64,000 bases of DNA from Bacteroidota bacterium (GCA_018267475.1 JAFDYI010000014.1:1-64000); one strand, 5' to 3'; shown: positions 1 through 11,158, counted from the stretch's first letter. Numbers and translations are program-made. The notes: generated by a model not told the origin, from the letters alone.

Positions 1-126
1 TGTCGTCATACCATTGGCACTAACTTGCTTATATCCGAAGTATTCTTTCGCTTATACAACGTTTACTTGTTGGCTTGGCGAATGTTTTGTTCGGCTTATT
101 TACAAATACAAATATATACATTTTTC

Positions 127-1224
127 TTACAAATAATCAAAAGGGGAAACTATTTTTTGCAAATTTTTGGTGCTTACATGGGTATAAATCTCTGTAGTGC
201 GGCTGCTGTTATGCCCCAATAATTCTTGTATGTAGCGCAAATCAATGCCGTTTTCTAGCAGGTGTGTAGCGTAGCTGTGGCGCAGCCAATGTAGGGTTAC
301 CGGTTTGTAAATGCCTGCTTTGTTTATGCTTAATTTTAGCACTTGTTGCAGGCTTCGCGCATCATAGGGGCGACCAACAAACTGCCCTTCAAATAAAAAA
401 GTTTTTGGCTTGTTGGCTCGGTAATATAAGCGTAGCATTTCCAGTATTTTTTCGCTTAGCGGTACTATGCGGTCTTTTCCCCCTTTGGCATTTTTTATAA
501 TCAAGAGCTTTCTTTTGCTATCTACGTGCTCGGGTTTTAGGGCTAATAGTTCGCCGCAGCGCAAACCACAACTGTATATCAGGCTTAACATTGTTTTATG
601 TTTTAGGTTGCGCGGGGCTTCTAATATCTTTTTTACTTCTTCCTTGCTTAGCACATTGGGCAATGCCTTCTCTCGTTTTGGGCGGTGTACTTTTTCTAAT
701 TCTATTTTTTTATTGATAACGGTATTAAAAAACAGTTTTACAGCATTTACCATTTGGTTTTGATATGATGCAGATAGTTTTTTTGCGAATATATACTCGT
801 TATTAAATGTTATAATATCGTTGTTTTCTATATCCTCCGGCTGCTTACCATTAAAAAAAGAAAGAAACACATATAATGCGTCTGTATATGTTTTTATGGT
901 ATTGGTGCTATAACGTTTGCTGCGCAGGTATCTTTTAAAAGACTCTATATGCTTGCTTGCTTCGTATCGGTATTGCTGTGTTTTCAACCATTCCGGCTTT
1001 GCATTAGTTTCTTCTGTTGGTGTAGTAGCTTCTATATTAAATTGCTTTCTGTATGCTTCATTATCCGGCAGATGCCAACACTTTAGTGTGGCGCTCCAAC
1101 GGGCACCGGGTAGTTTTTTAAATCGCTCTATCAGTTCGTCCTTTTTGTCAAAATAAACAGCTATGCGCTTTTGCTCTTTATGTGTTATGAGTGTTGCGGT
1201 AAACATAGCTTGGTTGTGATTCAA
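127..1224 (-). CDS. Tyrosine recombinase/integrase
   Basis: A 365-residue site-specific DNA recombinase of the phage-integrase family. The C-terminal catalytic domain has the expected residues: Arg222 (in CGLRCGEL), Lys250 (KGGKDR), His312-x-x-Arg315 (HWLRHSYATH) and the nucleophile Tyr347 (TEIYTHVS). Before it is a SAM-like core-binding domain (about residues 85-175). The first 80 residues form an extra domain that I do not recognise, with an arm-binding look. The C-terminal 'SPFDYL' ending is common in Bacteroidota integrases. I see no integron-integrase insertion. The gene lies 12 bases downstream of gyrB on the same strand and near the window edge, so any element it mobilises would lie to the left. 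Family assignment is firm; the target site is unknown. Confidence 0.93.
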   Translation of the reverse strand: MNHNQAMFTATLITHKEQKRIAVYFDKKDELIERFKKLPGARWSATLKCWHLPDNEAYRKQFNIEATTPTEETNAKPEWLKTQQYRYEASKHIESFKRYLRSKRYSTNTIKTYTDALYVFLSFFNGKQPEDIENNDIITFNNEYIFAKKLSASYQNQMVNAVKLFFNTVINKKIELEKVHRPKREKALPNVLSKEEVKKILEAPRNLKHKTMLSLIYSCGLRCGELLALKPEHVDSKRKLLIIKNAKGGKDRIVPLSEKILEMLRLYYRANKPKTFLFEGQFVGRPYDARSLQQVLKLSINKAGIYKPVTLHWLRHSYATHLLENGIDLRYIQELLGHNSSRTTEIYTHVSTKNLQKIVSPFDYL

Positions 1225-1236
1225 AAAAAAGGAAGG

Positions 1237-3252
<2,016 letters not shown>

Positions 3253-3293
3253 CTAACAAGTTATCCTATAAAAAAGAGCATTTTGACCTCTTT

Positions 3294-6263
3294 TTATTTC
3301 AGTATTTGTGATAGTGGCTGCGCCTTGTTCACGGCTTCATATAATAGTTTTTGTATTTGCGTACGAATACCGCTTTTTGCCAATTTATTTTCGCCGGCAT
3401 CTGGATATACCCTGTTGGATAAAAACACATAAACCAGCCCGTTTTTTGGGTCGGCCCACACCATAGTGCCTGTAAAACCGGTGTGCCCAAAACTTAACGC
3501 CGAACAGGTTGCCGCTACCGGACTTTCTTTGTTGGGCGCTGTTTCGGGTTTATCAAAGCACAAGCCTCTTCGGTTTTTAGGGCAGTACAGGCAGGCTTGA
3601 GTAAATTCTTTTACTGTTTTTTTGTTTAGCCATTGCACGCCTGCATAAAAGCCTTCATTCATGTACATATTCATAAGTATAGCCAGGTTGCTCGCATTAG
3701 CAAATAAACCTGCGTGTCCGCCCACACCTCCCAGCAGGGCTGCGCCGGGGTCGTGTACATAACCTTGCAGTACTTGTTTTCTAAATTTGGTGTCGTTTTC
3801 GGTGGGAGCTGTTTGTTTTTTTTCAAAATATCTAAGAGGTTTGTAGCAAAGGTTGTTTAATCCCATTTTTTGATAAAATGTAATTTCAAGGTAGCTGTCA
3901 AAAGGCTTTTTGGTGAGGCGCTCTACTATTTTTTTTACATAATAATAACCCAAATCGCTATATAAGTACGTACCTTTTTTTCCTAATGGACATTGGTCTA
4001 TTTTTTTATACAAGGTGTCGGTAAATTCGGTTCGCACAAACAGGCTGTCGGCCACTTGGGTTGGATATTCGCTTGTTTTTGTTTTGCTATAATATCCTTC
4101 TTTGTAAGAGTTGTCTTTGTTTAATGTACTCTGATAAAAAGGAATCCACCCAGGCAACCCGGCCTGATGCGTTAGCATTTCTTTAAGAAGAATGTCGCCT
4201 TTGTTGGTTTTTTTTAGCTCGGGTAGGTAGTGGCTTAGCTTTTGGTTTATATCTATTTTTCCTTGTCCGGCCAAATCCATAAGGGCTAAGGCGGAGGCCG
4301 CTACTTTGGTTACAGAGGCTATATCGTATAGGTTTTGATTGTTTACGCTATCCGTATCTTGGTATGTAAAAGTTCCGTACGATTGGTTTAGAAAAATTTT
4401 TCCGTTTAATGCGGCTACTATTTGGCAGCCCGGATAACATTTATCTTTTATGCCTTTTTTTGCGATGCTGTCTATTTGTTGTAGCTTTTTTTTTTCAAGC
4501 CCTAACATAATAGGCGCTACTTGCTGCATACGAAATGTTTTTTCTATTGCAATGCCTGTATATCGTTTGAAAGAGGTGGTGCTTACCGGCAGCTTTCCGT
4601 TTATACTTAGTGCGCCAGCCAGCGCATCTGATGCGGCTTTTTGGGTGTAATTGTTGTATTCGTAGGCTTCTAATACCGCTTTTGCTTGTAATAGGTTTTT
4701 AAATTTATTGATAAGGTAGGGGTTTGAAAATAATACCACGGTGCTTGGTTTTATTTTTAGCAGGCTATCTATAAAGGCTAGACTGGATGCGCTTGTACCA
4801 AAGTTGTCGTCGGGCTTTTGATTGGTTTTATTTACTTGAATGATAAGAGCATCGTATTGGGCTATTTTTTTATACAAGCTATCATATACGCTTTGTTTTT
4901 CGTTGTGCGACAGGCCGTAAAAGTCGGTTTTTAGGTATTGTGCTAAATTTTTAGAAAAGAGATTGGGTTCGGAATATCCAACCGATATTTCGGCGCGTTT
5001 TAGGGTGTCGGCTGGTATAGGAAAAACGGCGTTTTGGTTTTGGAGTAGGGTAAGGGCGCTTTCGTATAGTTTGCTGTTAAGGGCGGTGCTTATATCGCTG
5101 TTCCACTCATCGGTAAGCAGACGCGTAGGGGCAAATTTATTTTTAGGCAAGCCGCACCAGTATTTTACTTGCAAAACCTTCTTGCAGCGGGCGTCAATTT
5201 CGGTTTGTGTAATCTCGTTGTTTTTTATGGCTTTTTTTATTTCTGCTATCGCTTTTGGCACATCTTCGCTAAAGAGCAGCATGTCGTTTCCGGCTAAAAG
5301 AGCTTTGCAATCCAGCAGGCCGGGCTTGTTGTAGTTGGCCGCTCCTTTCATATTTAGGGCATCGGTAAATATCAATCCTTTAAACTGTAAACGTTCTTTC
5401 AATAGGTTTTGCACAATTTTTTTGGATAAGGTAGAGGGAATGTTTTTTGCCGTATCGAGTTGCGGGATAAATAGGTGGGCAACCATAATGCTACCCAAGC
5501 CTCTTTCAAAAAGATATTTAAAGGGGTATAATTCTAAGGTATCCAACCTTTCTAGAGAATAGGGTATAACGGGTAGTGTTTTGTGCGAATCTTTATCGGT
5601 ATCGCCGTGCCCGGGGAAGTGTTTGGCGCAGGCCAATACGTGTTCATCTTGCAAGCCTTTCATATATAAATATGCTTTTTGAGCTACGGCCGTTTTGTCT
5701 TCGCCAAAAGAACGCATGGATATTACGGGGTTGTTGGGATTGTTGTTCACATCGGCTACGGGAGCAAAGTTTACCTGAATGCCTACCTTTTTGCACTCGC
5801 GGGCTATTTGCCGCCCCATGTAATAGATGAGGGAGTCGTTTTGCATAGCCGCTAAGGTCATTTGGCGTGGGTATTGCATGGTGCTATCCAGCCGCATGGC
5901 TAATCCGTATTCGCCATCTATACTCATCAACAAAGGAGTTTTGGCTTTTGTTTGATAGTAGTTTACCAGTTTGGCTTGCCGCACGGGGCCTCCCTGCATA
6001 AAAATAAGTCCGCCTATATTGTATTGACTAATTAAACTGTCAATCCCCCTAATATGCTTGGCATCTTTGTTACTCCAGGCGGCCACCATAAAAAGTTGCG
6101 CCAGTCGTTCGTCGGGTGTAAGGCTTGCCATTACGGAGTCCACCCACTTGCTTTCACTTAAAAAAGGAGGGGTGTTTTGAGCCGTTATATTCGTTTTAAA
6201 CAGGTTACATAAAGAGCATAAAGCTACCCATATCCATACCAAAAATATCTTTTTAAAAATCAT
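3294..6263 (-). CDS. Secreted GH3 glycosidase fused to class C beta-lactamase-like serine hydrolase
   Basis: A 989-residue exported protein with two enzymatic halves. After a signal peptide (about residues 1-29, ending ITAQ) comes a glycoside hydrolase family 3 domain. It has the NagZ-type motif KHFPGHGDTD (residues 214-223, with the general-acid His in the following DSH) and a likely nucleophile Asp301 in FTDALNMKG. A GH3 C-terminal alpha/beta domain follows to about residue 590. The second half (about 610-975) is a beta-lactamase/transpeptidase-like fold with SVTK (Ser650, Lys653), YSD as the Tyr motif and HTG near the end. NagZ-like GH3 enzymes cut N-acetylglucosaminyl bonds in peptidoglycan fragments, so cell-wall or muropeptide turnover is a reasonable inference. 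The fusion is known in Bacteroidota. Confidence 0.93.
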   Translation of the reverse strand: MIFKKIFLVWIWVALCSLCNLFKTNITAQNTPPFLSESKWVDSVMASLTPDERLAQLFMVAAWSNKDAKHIRGIDSLISQYNIGGLIFMQGGPVRQAKLVNYYQTKAKTPLLMSIDGEYGLAMRLDSTMQYPRQMTLAAMQNDSLIYYMGRQIARECKKVGIQVNFAPVADVNNNPNNPVISMRSFGEDKTAVAQKAYLYMKGLQDEHVLACAKHFPGHGDTDKDSHKTLPVIPYSLERLDTLELYPFKYLFERGLGSIMVAHLFIPQLDTAKNIPSTLSKKIVQNLLKERLQFKGLIFTDALNMKGAANYNKPGLLDCKALLAGNDMLLFSEDVPKAIAEIKKAIKNNEITQTEIDARCKKVLQVKYWCGLPKNKFAPTRLLTDEWNSDISTALNSKLYESALTLLQNQNAVFPIPADTLKRAEISVGYSEPNLFSKNLAQYLKTDFYGLSHNEKQSVYDSLYKKIAQYDALIIQVNKTNQKPDDNFGTSASSLAFIDSLLKIKPSTVVLFSNPYLINKFKNLLQAKAVLEAYEYNNYTQKAASDALAGALSINGKLPVSTTSFKRYTGIAIEKTFRMQQVAPIMLGLEKKKLQQIDSIAKKGIKDKCYPGCQIVAALNGKIFLNQSYGTFTYQDTDSVNNQNLYDIASVTKVAASALALMDLAGQGKIDINQKLSHYLPELKKTNKGDILLKEMLTHQAGLPGWIPFYQSTLNKDNSYKEGYYSKTKTSEYPTQVADSLFVRTEFTDTLYKKIDQCPLGKKGTYLYSDLGYYYVKKIVERLTKKPFDSYLEITFYQKMGLNNLCYKPLRYFEKKQTAPTENDTKFRKQVLQGYVHDPGAALLGGVGGHAGLFANASNLAILMNMYMNEGFYAGVQWLNKKTVKEFTQACLYCPKNRRGLCFDKPETAPNKESPVAATCSALSFGHTGFTGTMVWADPKNGLVYVFLSNRVYPDAGENKLAKSGIRTQIQKLLYEAVNKAQPLSQILK

Positions 6264-6439
6264 GGCATAAAAGTACCGGAAGATAAGGCTTGTAAAGTAG
6301 AAAGGTGTTACAGGTTGCTAACAAAATTTTGTTTACGACCAAGCTCAGGTTAAAACCAATCGCTTTATCTTTTTAAAGAAAAATAAAATTATTTGAAGCG
6401 GTAAAACTAATTGATTTTTACTATATTAGCAGCCTTTAG

Positions 6440-7399
6440 ATGAAGATACACTTTATATATATGGTTTTTCTTCTTACCTCTGGTTTGCTTTTTTCCTTTA
6501 CGGAAAAGCCTGTTAAACCGGTGCCTCACAGCTTACCTAAAAAAGATACAGCAAACCTAGGCTACAAGCCCATTTCGCAAAATGAATTGGTTTATTTGGT
6601 GGATAGCATTTTGGACTTAGACAGCATATCGCCCGCCGTTATAAAGATGCTTAGCTATTACAAAACGGAACTTGACCATCAAAAAAACGAAAAACTAAGC
6701 ACCTTGCCGGCCTCTGAGCTATATACCGATTTTGACGACAAAAACTGCTTTGTGCCTGCCGCCAGCGAGTGCGTGCCCGACACTCTAAAGCTGGCCTTAA
6801 CCAGCGACTCCCTAGGTTCTTATTTTGCGCCCATTTGCGGGGTTATTACTTCTAACTACGGTTGGCGCGATAACCGCATGCACAAAGGCATTGACATAGA
6901 CCTAAACCGCGGCGACCAAGTACACGCCGCTTTTGATGGCATGGTGCGCCTAGCAAAATACAATGGAGGGTACGGCAATGTGGTTATTGTTAGGCACTAC
7001 AACGGTTTGGAAACGGTATATGCACATCTTTCTAAAATAAAAGTAAAATCGGGGCAGGTAGTTATAGCCGGGCAAACCATAGGCTTGGGAGGCGCCACCG
7101 GCCACGCTACGGGGTCGCACTTGCATTTTGAAGTACGTTTTATGGGGCACGCTTTAAACCCTGCTCAGTTTATATCCTTTACCGAACATAAAATTTTAGA
7201 AGACTCGCTCGTTATCAGAAAATCAAAATACGGCATGTTGGCTCTGCCTGCCCACGCTACTGTTTACACCGTGCAGCGCGGCGATAGCTGGTACGAAATC
7301 ATAAAGCGATACGGCATAAACAGCAAACAGCTTTGCGCCCTAAACGGTACTACCACGCGTTTTTACCTGCGCGCAGGGCAAAAAATAAGGGTTAATTAA
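6440..7399 (+). CDS. M23 peptidase with C-terminal LysM
   Basis: A 319-residue exported peptidoglycan endopeptidase (LytM/lysostaphin type). It has a signal peptide (about residues 1-20), a linker, then the M23 domain with His148 and Asp152 (HKGIDID) and the H-x-H pair His227/His229 (GSHLHFE). A LysM peptidoglycan-binding domain follows at about 274-318 (VYTVQRGDSWYEI). All zinc ligands are present, so it should be active rather than an EnvC-type activator. The last 73 bases of the gene (7326-7398) are repeated at 9368-9440, bounding the next three genes. The first copy is in frame and completes a normal LysM domain. Confidence 0.94.
   Translation: MKIHFIYMVFLLTSGLLFSFTEKPVKPVPHSLPKKDTANLGYKPISQNELVYLVDSILDLDSISPAVIKMLSYYKTELDHQKNEKLSTLPASELYTDFDDKNCFVPAASECVPDTLKLALTSDSLGSYFAPICGVITSNYGWRDNRMHKGIDIDLNRGDQVHAAFDGMVRLAKYNGGYGNVVIVRHYNGLETVYAHLSKIKVKSGQVVIAGQTIGLGGATGHATGSHLHFEVRFMGHALNPAQFISFTEHKILEDSLVIRKSKYGMLALPAHATVYTVQRGDSWYEIIKRYGINSKQLCALNGTTTRFYLRAGQKIRVN
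7326..7398 (+). repeat. 73-bp direct repeat, copy 1 (3' end of M23 gene)
   Basis: This stretch encodes the end of the LysM domain and matches 9368-9440 at 71 of 73 positions by my alignment. The two mismatches are third-position-like (cggtac/cggcac and cctgcg/cctacg). Copy 1 reaches the stop codon of the peptidase gene. Confidence 0.95.
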
Positions 7400-7460
7400 G
7401 AATTTAGTGCTGTGACATTAGAATGGTTTCCTGTCTTTTGTAAAATTTTGAAAATAAATT

Positions 7461-7490
7461 TTGAGAAACCAAATGGTTGCTATATATTTG
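7461..7490 (+). promoter_or_regulatory. Promoter of the arsR block
   Basis: A near-ideal Bacteroidota promoter: TTG at 7461-7463, a 19-base spacer, then TATATTTG at 7483-7490. It lies just inside the repeat-bounded block, so the block carries its own transcription start. Confidence 0.8.
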
Positions 7491-7495
7491 CAACC
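7475..7495 (+). promoter_or_regulatory. Palindromic operator over the arsR promoter
   Basis: Perfect 6-base arms GGTTGC and GCAACC flank a 9-base AT-rich centre and overlap the -7 element. Position and symmetry fit autorepression by the ArsR-type regulator encoded 35 bases downstream. This is inferred from sequence only. Confidence 0.6.
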
Positions 7496-7530
7496 GATTA
7501 GTTTCTTAATTATAAAGCTAAAAAAATAAA

Positions 7531-7851
7531 ATGAGGCGAGATGTTTTTCAAGCAATAGCAGATCCTACAAGGCGAGCCATTATTGCTTTAATTGCACTAC
7601 AGGCAATGACTGCGGGCGCTATTGCTGACAATTTTAATATAACCCGGCAAGCCGTTTCAAAACATTTGCGCATTTTAACCGAGTGCGAATTAGTTCAACA
7701 AAGTCAATTAGGTAGAGAAGTTTACTATTCACTTGAATTCGAAAAAATGAAAGAAATAGATAATTGGATAGGGCAATATCGCAACCTTTGGGAAAGTCGC
7801 TTTAGACAGTTGGACGATGTGTTGGTTCTATTAAAAAAACAAAAAAAATGA
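7531..7851 (+). CDS. ArsR-family transcriptional regulator
   Basis: A 106-residue winged-helix repressor. The opening [13 protein letters not shown] and the recognition helix [13 protein letters not shown] are typical of the ArsR subgroup often paired with SRPBCC/AHSA1 proteins. No Cys-based metal-binding motif is visible, so metal sensing is unlikely. It overlaps the next gene by four bases (ATGA), and an SRPBCC protein follows, which is the usual partner. A palindrome over its promoter suggests autoregulation. It is the first gene of the block enclosed by 73-bp direct repeats. Confidence 0.92.
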   Translation: MRRDVFQAIADPTRRAIIALIALQAMTAGAIADNFNITRQAVSKHLRILTECELVQQSQLGREVYYSLEFEKMKEIDNWIGQYRNLWESRFRQLDDVLVLLKKQKK

Positions 7852-8381
7852 AAAATAATAGCTATTGCGCCTTTTTACGCGGCGTAAATGTAAAAGGAAC
7901 TGCCATGAAAATGGCTGAAGTTTGCTCTGTATTTGAAAAGGAAAATGTGGAAAAAGTTTCATCAATATTAGCTTCTGGCAATATCTTGTTTTCTTCCGAT
8001 AAAGATAAAAAGCAATTAAAAATAGTGTTAGAAAAATCATTATCTACACATTTTGATTACGAGGCTTTTCTGTTTATAAAAAGTAAAGAAGAAATAGAAA
8101 CACTTGTAGTCAAAAATCCGCTATCTTTTAGTGCTGCTTTTCATGTTTATGGGTTTGTAGGTATTGATGGGATTGAAAAAATACTAGCAGATGAGTTTGA
8201 AAAATCAAAAAAAATAAATGGAGAAGAAGCTAAAGTGGAGGCAAATAATTTTTACTGGAAAGTGCCTAAGGGTAATACTCTTGATTCTGAATTTGGGAAA
8301 ATATTGGGACAAAAAAAATTAAAAAATTATTTTACTTCCCGCAACATAAACACCTTTGAGAAGGTTTTAAAAAAGATGTAA
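7848..8381 (+). CDS. DUF1697 family protein
   Basis: A 177-residue protein of the DUF1697 family, whose biochemical role is not established. The family signature is at the N terminus ([12 protein letters not shown]) followed by an 'ASGNILFSS' segment, and the length is usual for the family. The start overlaps the arsR stop (ATGA), so translation is probably coupled. The gene looks more AT-rich than those outside the repeats. It is probably cytoplasmic, with no signal peptide. Confidence 0.85.
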   Translation: MKNNSYCAFLRGVNVKGTAMKMAEVCSVFEKENVEKVSSILASGNILFSSDKDKKQLKIVLEKSLSTHFDYEAFLFIKSKEEIETLVVKNPLSFSAAFHVYGFVGIDGIEKILADEFEKSKKINGEEAKVEANNFYWKVPKGNTLDSEFGKILGQKKLKNYFTSRNINTFEKVLKKM

Positions 8382-8400
8382 CTTATAATCAATAAATAAA

Positions 8401-9363
8401 ATGAAAAAAAATCCAGCATTTGACTTTATCGTAGATAAAGCAACCAAAACGATTCGTGTAAAAAGAGAATTTAATTCCGAACTTTCGTTAGTATGGGATG
8501 CTTTTACGAAACCTGAAATTCTTGATCAATGGTGGGCTCCCAAGCCTTTTGCATCAAAAACAAAATACATGAATTTTGAAGTTGGCGGAAAAAGATTTTA
8601 CGCTATGATAAGTCCGGAAGGCCAAGAACATTGGTCTATTCAAGAGTACACGGCTATTTATCCAAAAACTCATTTTAAAATGAATAGCTTTTTTTCTGAC
8701 AAAGAAGGAAACCCTAATTTACCCGGATCTAATTGGGATTTAAACTTTAGCGAGGAAAATGGAACAACAAAAGTGAGTATTACTATTTATAACGAATCTC
8801 TTGACAGGATGGAAAGCATGATAGAAATGGGCTTTAAAGAGGGCTTCACAATGGTTCTTGAAAATCTTGATAAATATGTTGAAGAAAAGTTTATACTTCG
8901 CAAGCAAAATAAAGTAAGCAAGAAGCCAAGGGTATCAAACTATTTAAATTTTGACGGGAAAACGGAAGAAGCTTTTTTGTTTTATAAGTCGGTTTTTAAA
9001 ACGGAGTTTTCAGGAAAAGGAATTCAACGTTTTGGCGATATTCAAGCGAATGCAGGCAGCCCGCCTATTGCAGAAAGTATTAAAAATATGATATTGCATG
9101 TAGAGTTGCCAATTACAGAAAACTATGTTTTAATGGGCACAGATGCACCAAAAGAAATGGGATTTACAATAGTAAAAGGTAACAATATGCACATTTGTAT
9201 TGAGCCTGAAACAAAAGAAGAAGCAGATAGATTGTTTCAGGAACTGTCTATAAAAGGTAGTATTACCATGCCCATGGCTGATATGTTCTTTGGCGCCTAT
9301 TTTGGGGAATTTACAGACCAATATGGGATTAATTGGATGATACATTTTCAAAATACGTTATGA
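8401..9363 (+). CDS. SRPBCC (AHSA1) - VOC (PhnB-like) fusion protein
   Basis: A 320-residue two-domain protein. Residues about 10-160 are an SRPBCC/AHSA1-type ligand-binding domain ([19 protein letters not shown]). Residues about 175-318 are a PhnB-like vicinal-oxygen-chelate domain ([19 protein letters not shown], ending YGINWMIHF). Both domains are common as separate genes beside ArsR regulators, and here they are joined by a short basic linker. No metal or substrate can be assigned. The stop codon is only four bases before the second 73-bp direct repeat, so this gene ends the inserted block. Confidence 0.88.
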   Translation: MKKNPAFDFIVDKATKTIRVKREFNSELSLVWDAFTKPEILDQWWAPKPFASKTKYMNFEVGGKRFYAMISPEGQEHWSIQEYTAIYPKTHFKMNSFFSDKEGNPNLPGSNWDLNFSEENGTTKVSITIYNESLDRMESMIEMGFKEGFTMVLENLDKYVEEKFILRKQNKVSKKPRVSNYLNFDGKTEEAFLFYKSVFKTEFSGKGIQRFGDIQANAGSPPIAESIKNMILHVELPITENYVLMGTDAPKEMGFTIVKGNNMHICIEPETKEEADRLFQELSIKGSITMPMADMFFGAYFGEFTDQYGINWMIHFQNTL

Positions 9364-9367
9364 TGAT

Positions 9368-9440
9368 AACAGCTTTGCGCCCTAAACGGCACTACCACGC
9401 GTTTTTACCTACGCGCAGGGCAAAAAATAAGGGTTAATTA
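9368..9440 (+). repeat. 73-bp direct repeat, copy 2
   Basis: A copy of the 3' end of the M23 peptidase gene (7326-7398), here with no open gene upstream of it. The block between the copies is 1,969 bases, and the repeat-to-repeat period is 2,042 bases. Confidence 0.95.
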
Positions 9441-9489
9441 GCATCGTAAGCCTATATTTCTAGTATTTTTATACCGATTATTTCAAAAA

Positions 9490-10245
9490 ATGAATCGCGC
9501 TTTTTTTTCTATAAAAAAAATATTGTTTTTTGCAGCCCTCTTGCTGCTATCTTGCAAACATTGGCAAAGCACGCAAACACAGGCTCAGCACCTGGTGGCA
9601 AGCGAAGCAGGGATAGATAGTAACGTCGTAAAAACCATAGCGCCCTATAAGCAAAACTTAGACGTTAAAATGCACGAAATTATAGGGATGGCTCCGGCAG
9701 CTTTAGTAAAAAAACTACCAGAAAGTACTTTGGGAAACTTTTTTGCTGATGCTATTTTTGAAAAAGTAAAAAATACAGCGGGTATAGATACGGCTTATGC
9801 TTTTGCTTTATTTAATACGGGCGGTTTGCGCGCTTCGGTACCCGAAGGAAACGTTACAGTAGGTACCATGTACGAGCTGATGCCTTTTGAAAATAAATTG
9901 GTGGTATTAAAAATAAATGCCCAACGTTTACAAAAACTGCTCAATTTTGTGGCCACCAAACACGGAGCGCCCGTAGCCGGTATTCGCTTTGCTATTGATG
10001 ATGAAAAAGCATCGGATATATGGATACAAGGAAAACCTATAAATTCCGAAAAAAACTATTATGTAGCTACCAGCGATTACTTGGCTCATGGCGGCGACCA
10101 TTTTTTTGAAGCTGAAGAAGTTTTTGAAACAGCAGAAACGAATATGCTGCTTCGTGATGTTTTAATTGAGTATTGCAAGAATAAAAATAAACAAAATCAA
10201 CCCCTAACAGCAACCTTAGATGCCCGAATACACTACACAAAATAG
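9490..10245 (+). CDS. Lipoprotein with 5'-nucleotidase C-terminal domain
   Basis: A 251-residue lipoprotein (signal peptide ending LLLLSC, Cys about residue 22). It carries the substrate-binding C-terminal domain of 5'-nucleotidase/UshA-type enzymes: LPESTLGNFFADA, NTGGLRASVPEG and YELMPFENKLV. The catalytic metallophosphatase domain is absent here but is encoded by the next gene, which overlaps by 26 bases in another frame. The two products therefore probably work together as a split periplasmic nucleotidase that dephosphorylates nucleotides or sugar-nucleotides. The C-domain-first order is the reverse of the single-chain enzymes. Confidence 0.9.
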   Translation: MNRAFFSIKKILFFAALLLLSCKHWQSTQTQAQHLVASEAGIDSNVVKTIAPYKQNLDVKMHEIIGMAPAALVKKLPESTLGNFFADAIFEKVKNTAGIDTAYAFALFNTGGLRASVPEGNVTVGTMYELMPFENKLVVLKINAQRLQKLLNFVATKHGAPVAGIRFAIDDEKASDIWIQGKPINSEKNYYVATSDYLAHGGDHFFEAEEVFETAETNMLLRDVLIEYCKNKNKQNQPLTATLDARIHYTK

Positions 10246-11158
10246 AAGAGATTTTTTGCGCTATATGTTTGGCAGTTCTGCTGCCTTAATGCTAAGCGAT
10301 AGTATGTATGCCGAACATCTATATCAAAAAGAAAACATAGAAAAACTAACTATTTTATACACTAACGATGTTCATAGCCGTATAGAGCCTTTTCCCAATA
10401 ACGACCCTAAATACCCTAACCAAGGCGGAGCAGCCCGAAGGGCGGCCATCATAAAAAAAATACGAAGCGAAGAAAAAAACGTGTTGTTGCTAGATGCCGG
10501 CGATATTTTTCAAGGCACCCCATATTTTAATTTTTATGCCGGCGAATTAGAGTATAAATTGATGACACAAATGGGGTATGATATAGCCACTTTCGGAAAT
10601 CATGATTTTGATTTGGGTGTAGAAAACATTGTAAAGCAGCTGCCTTATGCAGGTTTTGAATTTGTTTGTGCCAACTACCAATTTAAAGATTCGCCTTTGG
10701 AAGGAAGAATAAACCCATACAAAATAATAAAAAAAGGTTCCTTAAAAATAGGCGTATTGGGTTTAGGCATTGAACTGCAAGGTTTGGTTGAGAAGAAAAA
10801 ATACGGCGCCATACAATATCAACAACCTATCGAGATAGCACAAAAAACAGCGGCCATCTTAAAACACGATAAAAAATGCGATTATGTAATATGCCTGTCT
10901 CATTTAGGCTATGATTACAAGGAAAATAAGATAAGCGATACTGTTTTGTCTGAAAAAACAGAAAACATAGACCTTATTATCGGAGGGCATACCCACACCT
11001 TTTTAAATGAACCCAAGCTTAAAGTCAATGTCGCTAATAAGCCGGTGTATATTACGCAGGTAGGCTGGGCGGGTATATGGTTAGGACGTATAGATGTGTC
11101 GTTTAGCAAGAGCAGCAAGCATCAAGCAGCTATAAGTTCTGTGTTAAAAGTATCTTAA
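10220..11158 (+). CDS. Metallophosphatase half of split 5'-nucleotidase (Tat-exported)
   Basis: A 312-residue calcineurin-like phosphatase with the 5'-nucleotidase metal motifs in order: TNDVHSR, DAGDIFQGTP, GNHDFDLG, SHLGYD and GGHTHTF. The N terminus has a twin-arginine export signal (NRRDFLRYMFGSSAALML), so it should be folded before export. It overlaps the preceding C-terminal-domain gene by 26 bases, which indicates coupled translation and a shared function. It ends soon after the catalytic domain, at the usual length for a single-domain form. Confidence 0.92.
   Translation: MPEYTTQNRRDFLRYMFGSSAALMLSDSMYAEHLYQKENIEKLTILYTNDVHSRIEPFPNNDPKYPNQGGAARRAAIIKKIRSEEKNVLLLDAGDIFQGTPYFNFYAGELEYKLMTQMGYDIATFGNHDFDLGVENIVKQLPYAGFEFVCANYQFKDSPLEGRINPYKIIKKGSLKIGVLGLGIELQGLVEKKKYGAIQYQQPIEIAQKTAAILKHDKKCDYVICLSHLGYDYKENKISDTVLSEKTENIDLIIGGHTHTFLNEPKLKVNVANKPVYITQVGWAGIWLGRIDVSFSKSSKHQAAISSVLKVS

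Noticed and set aside
1-1224. Integron with attC-like site at the left edge
   Set aside because: The recombinase lacks an obvious integron-specific insertion, and the nearby repeats are direct rather than the inverted arms of an attC. Only the edge is visible, so no cassette array can be claimed.
3294-6263. GH3/beta-lactamase gene as a mis-assembly of two genes
   Set aside because: One uninterrupted frame with both domains complete and a single signal peptide; the same fusion is known in the phylum.
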